9,610 bases of DNA from DATDYW01 sp036516995 (GTDB lineage: Bacteria; Patescibacteriota; Minisyncoccia; Phycocordibacterales; JAACPR01), in assembly GCA_036516995.1 (NCBI GenBank), contig DATDYW010000042.1:1-9610 (forward strand), in the 5' to 3' direction. Shown piece after piece: positions 5,109 to 9,610 of this stretch. The notes under the pieces were generated by a model. That model had not been told where the DNA came from. It ran no database searches and worked only from the letters and a program-made list of their open reading frames with translations. Each line of letters starts with the position of its first letter. Position 1 is the stretch's first letter. A program made the position numbers and the translations under genes.

Positions 5109-7073
5109 ATGAGTCAACCCATCCCCGAGCCGAGCTACCTGGGAGACCTCAACGACCGCCAGCGAGAGGCCGCGCAGGCCACCGAGGGTCCTCTCCTCAT
5201 CCTCGCCGGCGCCGGAGCGGGCAAAACCAAGACGCTGACCTACCGAATCCTCCACCTTATAAGGAAGGGGGTCTCGCCGAGGGCCATTCTGGCGATCACG
5301 TTCACCAACAAGGCGGCTCGGGAGATGCGCGACCGGGTTCACGCGCTGCTCTCGGCTGATCCCGCGGGGTCGCTCGCCGCCCGCGACGGTCTGCCGTTCG
5401 TCTCGACGTTCCACTCGCTCGGCGTTCACCTCATCCGCGAGGAGTTCGCGGCGGCCGGCGTGTCGAAGCGGTTCACCATCCTCGACCGGAGCGAGTCGAA
5501 GTCGGCGGTGAGGGGGGCGATGGCCGATCTCGGCTACGATCCGAAGGCGCACGACCCGGCGAAGATCCTCGCCGCGATCTCCCGCGCCAAGGGTGATATG
5601 TTGAACCCCGACTCCTACGCCGAGGCGGAGCGCGGGAAGAGCCGGCTCGCGCCGGTGGTGGTGCCCATCTGGCGACGGTACGAGGAAATTCTCGTGAAGC
5701 AGAAGGCGCTCGACTTCGACGATTTACTTTTTCGCGCCGTGCACCTGCTGGAGAAGGATTCGGAGCTCCGCGCCCGCTGGCAGAGCCGCTGGCAGTACGT
5801 GCACGTCGATGAGTACCAGGACACGAACGAGGTGCAGTACCGGCTCACGAAGATTCTCGCCGCGAAGCACCGGAACCTAGCCGTGGTAGGCGATGCCGAC
5901 CAGAACATTTACTCGTGGCGCGGCGCGACGATTAAAAACATCCTGCACTTCGAGCGCGACTACCCGGAGGTGAAGATGGTGCTCTTGGAGCAGAACTACC
6001 GTTCGACGCAGACCATCCTCGCGGCCGCCAACGCTGTAATCTGCAAGAACGAGAACCGGCACGACAAGCGGCTGTTCACCGAGAACGGTGCGGGCGAGAA
6101 GATTGTGAGCTACGGCGCGGGCGACGAGGCCGACGAGGCGCGCTGGATTGCCGAGAGCTGCGCCGAGCTGGTCGCCGCGGGAACGCCCGCGTCGGAGATT
6201 GCGGTGCTCTACCGCGCCAACTTCCTCTCGCGGGCCATCGAGGAGGCGATGCTGCGACAGGGCGTCGCGTACCGCGTGCTCGGCACGCGCTTCTTCGAGC
6301 GGCGCGAGGTGAAGGATTTGCTGTCGTGGATCTCCGCTGCCGTTTCGCCTGATGATTTGGCGAGCTTCCGACGCGCCTCCGCCTCTCCCGCGCGCGGCAT
6401 CGGCAAGGTGACGCTGCTCGCGGCGCTCGAGGGGCGCGAGGCGGCGCTCGCCGCGGGCGGTCGCCAGAAAATTGCCGACTTCCGCCACGCACTCGAGGAA
6501 ATTGCGGCGGTCGCCGCGCGAGGACGCACGAGCGAGACGGTGAAGTTCGCACTCTCGCGCTCGGGGCTCGAAGCTTCAATCAAGGCCGAGGGTCCGGAGG
6601 GGGAGGAGCGGCTCGAGAACGTCCGCGAGCTCGTCTCGCTCGCCACGAAGTACGACTCGGTGCCGCCCGAGGAGGCGCTGCAGAAGCTGCTCGACGACGC
6701 GGCGCTCGCCTCCGATGCTGACGAGCTCGAGTCAGCGCCAGATGGTGTGCGCCTGATGACCGTGCACGCCTCCAAAGGTCTCGAGTTCGACCGGGTGTTC
6801 GTCGCCGGTCTCGAGCAGGGGCTCTTCCCGCACGAGGGATTCGGCGAGGCGCGTGACGGGGAAGAGGAGCGGCGCCTCTTCTACGTAGCGCTCACCCGCG
6901 CCCGCCGCCGCCTCTACCTCTCGCACGCCGCCGTGCGCACCGTCTTCGGCTCGCGCCAGGTCTCGCTGCCCTCCGAGTTCCTCGGCGACATCGCCCCCGA
7001 GCTCGTCGAGGACACCGGCGCCACCGACTCGGGTGTCTCCTCCGGCATCAAGTCCTACTTCATCGATTTCTGA
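5109..7073 (+). CDS. UvrD/PcrA/Rep-type superfamily 1A 3'-5' DNA helicase
   Basis: This 654-aa protein carries the full SF1 motif set. The Q motif is LNDRQREAA (14-22). Motif I (Walker A) is AGAGAGKT (33-40), motif Ia is AITFTNKAAREM (62-73) and motif II is VDEYQDTN (233-240). Motif III is VVGDADQNIYSWRG (259-272) and motif IV is LLEQNYRST (292-300). Motif V is TVHASKGLEFDRVFVAGLE (from 551) and motif VI is FYVALTRARRRL (from about 591). Family members unwind DNA in nucleotide excision and mismatch repair or clear stalled forks. The protein is about 70 residues shorter than typical PcrA/UvrD. It ends soon after the final helicase motifs (SYFIDF) and appears to lack much of the C-terminal RNA polymerase-binding extension. 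The name uvrD or pcrA cannot be settled from sequence alone. The start fits the -10 box 9 bases upstream. Confidence 0.95.
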   Translation: MSQPIPEPSYLGDLNDRQREAAQATEGPLLILAGAGAGKTKTLTYRILHLIRKGVSPRAILAITFTNKAAREMRDRVHALLSADPAGSLAARDGLPFVSTFHSLGVHLIREEFAAAGVSKRFTILDRSESKSAVRGAMADLGYDPKAHDPAKILAAISRAKGDMLNPDSYAEAERGKSRLAPVVVPIWRRYEEILVKQKALDFDDLLFRAVHLLEKDSELRARWQSRWQYVHVDEYQDTNEVQYRLTKILAAKHRNLAVVGDADQNIYSWRGATIKNILHFERDYPEVKMVLLEQNYRSTQTILAAANAVICKNENRHDKRLFTENGAGEKIVSYGAGDEADEARWIAESCAELVAAGTPASEIAVLYRANFLSRAIEEAMLRQGVAYRVLGTRFFERREVKDLLSWISAAVSPDDLASFRRASASPARGIGKVTLLAALEGREAALAAGGRQKIADFRHALEEIAAVAARGRTSETVKFALSRSGLEASIKAEGPEGEERLENVRELVSLATKYDSVPPEEALQKLLDDAALASDADELESAPDGVRLMTVHASKGLEFDRVFVAGLEQGLFPHEGFGEARDGEEERRLFYVALTRARRRLYLSHAAVRTVFGSRQVSLPSEFLGDIAPELVEDTGATDSGVSSGIKSYFIDF

Positions 7074-7107
7074 AAATGCGGCCCACAAAAATGCGAGTCA
7101 TGAGTCA

Positions 7108-7147
7108 CTGGGGGCTTTCGGCGCCCGGGGCCGCGCCGAAACCCCAG
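7108..7147 (+). terminator. Long bulged GC-rich hairpin downstream of uvrD; terminator or repeat unit
   Basis: CTGGGG (7108-7113), a 2-base bulge GC, then TTTCGGCGC (7116-7124) pair with GCGCCGAAA (7133-7141) and CCCCAG (7142-7147) around the loop CCGGGGCC, giving 15 bp in total. It lies 35 bases after the uvrD stop. It has no T-run, so either it is a factor-assisted terminator or 3'-end stabiliser, or it belongs to the adjoining repeat element. Confidence 0.45.
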
Positions 7148-7153
7148 GCGCCC

Positions 7154-7258
7154 GCGACCCCGGCTCGCGGCCGCGCCCAGCCGCGGCATCGCTGCGCCTT
7201 TCGATTCCGGGCGCGAGCTGAGCAGTCAGCTCGCGCCGAGCGGAATCGAACCCGGGGC
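7154..7258. repeat. Dispersed intergenic repeat, copy B, with nested double hairpin
   Basis: This copy starts with GCGACCCCGGCTCGCGGCC (7154-7172), matching copy A at 166. It reaches TTCGATTCC (7200-7208), whose partner GGAATCGAA is at 7242-7250. Where copy A has a 3-base loop, this copy holds a second perfect 12-bp stem: GGCGCGAGCTGA (7210-7221), loop GCAG, TCAGCTCGCGCC (7226-7237). The conserved flanks with a variable-length symmetric insert suggest a structured, possibly mobile, palindromic element. The 268-bp interval 7074-7341 contains no supportable gene. Confidence 0.6.
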
Positions 7259-7328
7259 GGGACAGTATCAAAAAGCAGGTGAAGCCCACGTAAAGAAAAC
7301 CTAACGTCCGCGGAGCGATTTTCTGTGC

Positions 7329-7334
7329 TAGTTT
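7329..7334 (+). promoter_or_regulatory. Possible extended -10 (TGCTAGTTT) before ksgA
   Basis: TAGTTT preceded by TGC (an extended -10 TGn pattern) lies 7 bases before ATG 7342, in a locally AT-rich stretch. TAGTTT keeps T1, A2 and T6 of the consensus. The position fits the leaderless arrangement seen for other genes here, but the sequence match is modest and no -35 is evident. Confidence 0.35.
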
Positions 7335-7341
7335 CCTTTTC

Positions 7342-8223
7342 ATGAAAGCGAAGAAGCATTTGGGACAGCACTTTCTCGCCGATGGCGGGGCACTGGCTGC
7401 AATGGTTGCGGCGGCGGAGGTGAGGAGGGGGGATTCGGTGCTGGAAATTGGGCCGGGCACGGGGAGCCTCACGGAGTTTCTGCTGGCCACAGGCGCACGA
7501 GTCACCGCCGTGGAAAAGGACCGGGAGCTGCTGCCGGCGCTCGAGGAGCGGTTCACAAAGGAAATTTCGAGTGGGCAGCTCAAAATCGTTGAGGCAGACG
7601 CGCTCGTATTTGACATTGATTCAATTTTCCCGCACACCGTTAGACACCATATGGTGTCTAACGGTGTTGGTGATGATGAAAAGAGGGGGAAAGAAAAGTA
7701 CAAACTTGTGGCGAACATTCCGTACTACATAACTGGGGCAATTCTCTCCAAATATCTCGGTGCGGAGCGGCAGCCGTCGCGGGTTGCGGTGCTGGTGCAG
7801 CGCGAGGTCGCCGAGCGAATCGTGGCGCGCTCGGGCCGCGAGAGCATTCTTTCTGTTTCAGTAAAAATCTACGGCGACCCGCGAATTGCGCGGCGCGTGC
7901 CGCGCGGCGCGTTCCGACCACCGCCGACCGTTGACTCCGCGATCCTCGCAATCGATAAAATTTCGCGCGAGCGGCTGGGCGGCACCTCTGACAAACGTTT
8001 TTTCGAAGTTCTCAAGGCTGGCTTCGCCCACCCGCGAAAATTTGTGCGCCGCAACCTGGGGGGCGTAGTTTCTCCAGAAAAAATGGAATCGTGCGGTGTC
8101 GGCGAGAGGGCCCGCGCCGAGGAGCTCCCCCTTTCGGCGTGGGTGTGTCTTGCCCTCGGCCGTAGCCCTACGGGCGAGGCCCGTAGGCCGGGCACAGCCG
8201 AGGGCCTCGCCCAGAGCGGCTAG
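7342..8223 (+). CDS. ksgA: 16S rRNA adenine dimethyltransferase KsgA/RsmA, with an internal palindrome-encoded insert and a C-terminal extension
   Basis: KsgA dimethylates two adjacent adenines in the 3'-terminal hairpin of 16S rRNA late in 30S assembly, using S-adenosylmethionine. Visible motifs are KKHLGQHFL (4-12), the SAM-binding motif VLEIGPGTGSLT (33-44), VEKD (57-60), EADAL (84-88) and the catalytic NIPYY (125-129). After these come PPPTVDSA (193-200) and the C-terminal AGFAHPRKFVRRNL. At 293 aa it is longer than usual (about 260-275). Two additions explain this. Residues about 97-120, between the EADAL strand and NIPYY, include HTVRHHMVSNGV encoded by a perfect palindrome. The last 19 residues or so (SPTGEARRPGTAEGLAQSG) are encoded by a second inverted repeat. 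The catalytic motifs are intact, so it is probably functional. Its stop TAG overlaps the convergent neighbour's stop. Confidence 0.95.
   Translation: MKAKKHLGQHFLADGGALAAMVAAAEVRRGDSVLEIGPGTGSLTEFLLATGARVTAVEKDRELLPALEERFTKEISSGQLKIVEADALVFDIDSIFPHTVRHHMVSNGVGDDEKRGKEKYKLVANIPYYITGAILSKYLGAERQPSRVAVLVQREVAERIVARSGRESILSVSVKIYGDPRIARRVPRGAFRPPPTVDSAILAIDKISRERLGGTSDKRFFEVLKAGFAHPRKFVRRNLGGVVSPEKMESCGVGERARAEELPLSAWVCLALGRSPTGEARRPGTAEGLAQSG
7634..7667. repeat. 34-bp perfect palindrome inside the ksgA reading frame
   Basis: The two halves, ACACCGTTAGACACCAT (7634-7650) and ATGGTGTCTAACGGTGT (7651-7667), are exact reverse complements with no loop. The element keeps the ksgA frame and encodes HTVRHHMVSNGV. 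Its base composition and codons (GTT, AGA, CAT, TCT, GGT) differ from the GC-rich flanks, as expected for inserted sequence. In kind it resembles Rickettsia palindromic elements that insert in frame into protein genes. Confidence 0.85.
8152..8205. repeat. Nested inverted repeat at the 3' end of ksgA
   Basis: The outer stem is GCCCTCGGC (8152-8160) with GCCGAGGGC (8197-8205). The inner stem is CCTACGGGC (8167-8175), loop GAG, GCCCGTAGG (8179-8187). An alternative inner pairing is CCGTAG/CTACGG (8160-8165 with 8168-8173). It encodes most of the C-terminal extension of KsgA. Because the downstream convergent gene overlaps the ksgA stop, this coding hairpin is the only visible structure that could terminate or stabilise the ksgA transcript. 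Confidence 0.6.
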
Positions 8224-8942
8224 ACCCCGACAGCCTTACCAATGATCGGCGGGAACAGCGAGGTGCCAATTCCGGCAAAGGGGAACGGCGTCACCGTGCC
8301 AGCGAACGGCGCCACGAAAAAGGCGCCGCTCGAGAGCGGGAAGATGCAGAGGCCCGGAACGGGAAAGAAGGTCCCGAGGTCGGCGTTGCCGAAGAACGGC
8401 GCCCACCACATATTCACGCGGGACACCGGCACGATGACGAGCGGGATGAGGAGGTGGAGCCGGTAGTCGTACTCGAGGAAGTACCAGGCGGGCAGGCCGA
8501 GCGTGGTAATCGGGCAGGGGCCAGACCCGATAATGATTCCGCCGAACGGAATGTCGGGGCGCAGGGCGGGCTTGACGATGTCCGTGCCCGCCACAGCTCC
8601 GCCGGGGCCGACGACGGTGTAGCCCTGGGACACGGCCCCGACGCCAACGGCAGAGCCTGCGGCCGTTGTGCCCGCCGCAGCGGCGCCGGTAGCTCCAGCT
8701 GTCGTGCCCACTCCGGCTGCGGTACTGGCGCCAGCGCCTGCGCTGGCGCTGGCGCCACCCGCGGCGCTGGCCGTCGCGCCAGCAGTGGCTCCCCCCCCAG
8801 CCCCCGCAATGTCCACGAAACCCGCTTCCGGAATCGGACCGGCGACAAAGCTCGCGCTCGCGGTGCCGCGCCCTAGCATCCCCAGCCCAAGGGCTAGAAT
8901 CCCAACCGCGGCCAGACGCCCGAGATTAAATCGGTGAATCAT
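8220..8942 (-). CDS. Secreted Ala/Gly-rich hypothetical protein with a hydrophobic C-terminal domain
   Basis: The family is not recognised with confidence. The 240-aa product begins with a clear signal peptide (RFNLGRLAAVGILALGLGML...TASA, likely cut near residue 30). Next comes an Ala/Gly/Ser/Thr low-complexity linker (about 46-104), then a compact domain (about 107-240) rich in Phe, Pro, Gly and Ile. That domain contains PFGGIIIGSGPCPITTLGLP, YFLEYDYRLHLLIPLVIVPV, NMWWAPFF and VPGLCIFPL, with two cysteines (C143, C199) that could form a disulfide outside the cell. The FGG-I-CP pattern is reminiscent of small secreted Parcubacteria proteins near surface-structure genes, but I state this only as an impression. 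It follows the IPT/TIG gene by 18 bases in the same direction, and its start ATG 8942 has a GAGG ribosome-binding site. A G8 run lies in the linker. Confidence 0.8.
   Translation of the reverse strand: MIHRFNLGRLAAVGILALGLGMLGRGTASASFVAGPIPEAGFVDIAGAGGGATAGATASAAGGASASAGAGASTAAGVGTTAGATGAAAAGTTAAGSAVGVGAVSQGYTVVGPGGAVAGTDIVKPALRPDIPFGGIIIGSGPCPITTLGLPAWYFLEYDYRLHLLIPLVIVPVSRVNMWWAPFFGNADLGTFFPVPGLCIFPLSSGAFFVAPFAGTVTPFPFAGIGTSLFPPIIGKAVGV
8726..8757. repeat. 13-bp inverted repeat within the Ala/Gly linker coding region
   Basis: TGGCGCCAGCGCC (8726-8738) and GGCGCTGGCGCCA (8745-8757) pair perfectly around a 6-base loop. They encode part of the Ala/Gly/Ser repeat of the secreted protein. GC-rich Ala/Gly codons make chance symmetry more likely here than elsewhere, so this may be low-complexity coding sequence rather than a separate element. 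Confidence 0.4.
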
Positions 8943-8950
8943 TTTGCGCG

Positions 8951-8954
8951 CCTC
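8951..8954 (-). promoter_or_regulatory. Shine-Dalgarno GAGG for the secreted protein gene
   Basis: On the minus strand GAGG ends 8 bases before ATG 8942, inside the 18-base gap after the stop of the upstream IPT/TIG gene. This supports co-translation from one mRNA. It contrasts with genes in this window that follow a -10 box directly and lack a Shine-Dalgarno sequence. Confidence 0.6.
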
Positions 8955-8960
8955 ATCATC

Positions 8961-9610
8961 CTAGAACGAAACGTTGAGCATCACCGGCGTGCTCGCGCCC
9001 TTCGCGTTCACGACGCGCAGCACGACCATCGCCGCGCCGCCGACCTCGGCGCGAATGTTCTCGGGAATCTGCGACCCGAAAGTGCTGACGAACTTGATTT
9101 TTCCGCGTTCGCTTCCGAGATCGGAAACCGTTCCCGACGAGGACACAATCGAGTTGCCTGTCTCGGTGAAGTTCGTGCCCTCAATCGTGACCTCTTCGCC
9201 GAACGGCATCGGCGAGGGTGAGATTCTGGTGATCTTCGGACTCGAGGCGCCGCTCACGTACACCGTCACCGTGTTCGAGGCGGCGCCGTCCGCGTCCTCC
9301 ACGTGCATCTTGTAGCCCTTGGAGGTCCAGCTCTTCGGCACCGTGAAGGTCACCGTGTTGGAGCTCGCGGCGTACGCCACTGCGAACGTCCGTCCGCTGC
9401 CCTCGTCAATCAGGCTGTACGTCTCTCCCTCCTTGAACCGGAAACCCATCAGGTACCCGTCGCCGCCGGCGACCACCGGCTGGCCTTCGGCAGGGAATAG
9501 AACTGGAGCGTCTGAAAGGCCGCCGCCGAAAATGTTCTGCAGGGAGAGCGCGAGGTCGCCTCCGAACTCTAGGCCGCCGAGCGCGCGCTCGGCGGCCGGC
9601 ACGGCGGGAG
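8961..9610 (-). CDS. IPT/TIG (Ig-like) domain surface protein, N-terminus outside the window (partial)
   Basis: The frame is open to the right edge and ends at TAG 8961-8963, giving at least 215 residues. GTG 9602 is an in-frame codon but probably not the start. Numbered from it, residues about 41-117 look like one beta-sandwich repeat (GYLMGFRFKEGETYSLIDEG...NTVTFTVPKSW...YKMHVEDADGAASNTVTVYV). Residues 122-213 form a clear IPT/TIG domain: PKITRISPSPMPFGEEVTIEGTNF, ending AMVVLRVVNAKGASTPVMLNVSF. Such Ig-like domains occur in bacterial surface and adhesion proteins as rigid spacers or binding modules. A signal peptide would lie outside the window. It is transcribed first, ahead of the secreted Ala/Gly-rich protein. 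Confidence 0.8.
   Translation of the reverse strand, partial: PAVPAAERALGGLEFGGDLALSLQNIFGGGLSDAPVLFPAEGQPVVAGGDGYLMGFRFKEGETYSLIDEGSGRTFAVAYAASSNTVTFTVPKSWTSKGYKMHVEDADGAASNTVTVYVSGASSPKITRISPSPMPFGEEVTIEGTNFTETGNSIVSSSGTVSDLGSERGKIKFVSTFGSQIPENIRAEVGGAAMVVLRVVNAKGASTPVMLNVSF
9572..9597. repeat. 26-bp perfect palindrome within the IPT/TIG gene
   Basis: GGCCGCCGAGCGC (9572-9584) is followed without a loop by its exact reverse complement GCGCTCGGCGGCC (9585-9597). On the minus strand it encodes AAERALGGL near the visible N-terminal end of the protein. The sequence is all G/C apart from one A/T pair. Confidence 0.6.

Noticed and set aside
4851..5552. Minus-strand frame spanning the divergent promoter region and the start of uvrD
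   Set aside because: Most of it is antisense to helicase motifs I and Ia. Only the short ATG 4967 portion is mentioned as a possible leader.
1..9610. CRISPR array, insertion sequence or toxin-antitoxin module
   Set aside because: No regularly spaced direct repeats, transposase motifs or small paired toxin/antitoxin frames were found.

Overview
The window looks like a stretch of a high-GC member of the Candidate Phyla Radiation (Patescibacteria/Parcubacteria type). This is inferred from gene content rather than from a marker tree. The evidence is a small DksA/TraR zinc-finger protein with a C-x2-C...C-x2-H finger, a short UvrD/PcrA helicase, a single-pass membrane protein that resembles a Parcubacteria protein of unknown function, LysM-M23 and IPT/TIG surface proteins, very short gene spacing, and several start codons placed so close to a -10 box that the mRNAs are probably leaderless. 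There is no phage, IS element, CRISPR array or convincing tRNA/rRNA gene.

Layout. 1-107: probable 3' end of a CDS with an Arg/Gly-rich tail. 108-320: intergenic, holding a dispersed repeat (copy A), a 15-bp hairpin and a TATAAT box. 321-1730: membrane protein of unknown function, whose frame is broken by an in-frame TAG at 438-440. 1821-2177: DksA/TraR-like regulator. 2231-3751: ComM/YifB AAA+ ATPase. 3754-3838: a near-complete intergenic palindrome (33-bp perfect arms) between convergent genes. 3841-4932 (minus): LysM-LysM-M23 cell-wall hydrolase. 4933-5108: divergent promoter region. 5109-7073: UvrD/PcrA helicase. 7074-7341: intergenic, with a bulged hairpin and repeat copy B. 7342-8223: ksgA/rsmA 16S rRNA dimethyltransferase, interrupted in frame by a 34-bp perfect palindrome and ending in another palindromic element. 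8220-8942 and 8961-9610 (both minus): a two-gene surface-protein operon, a secreted Ala/Gly-rich protein preceded by an IPT/TIG protein that runs off the window.

The genes do not form one pathway. Housekeeping nucleic-acid functions (DksA-like, ComM, UvrD, KsgA) alternate with envelope proteins (membrane protein, M23 hydrolase, IPT and secreted proteins). The most notable signal is the number and position of perfect or near-perfect inverted repeats. Some lie between genes and probably act as terminators. Others sit inside reading frames or at gene ends, and the ksgA one looks like an inserted palindromic element that adds a peptide to an essential enzyme. I found no convincing new defence or biosynthetic system. 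The palindromic-element family and the amber codon in the first large gene deserve the closest look.
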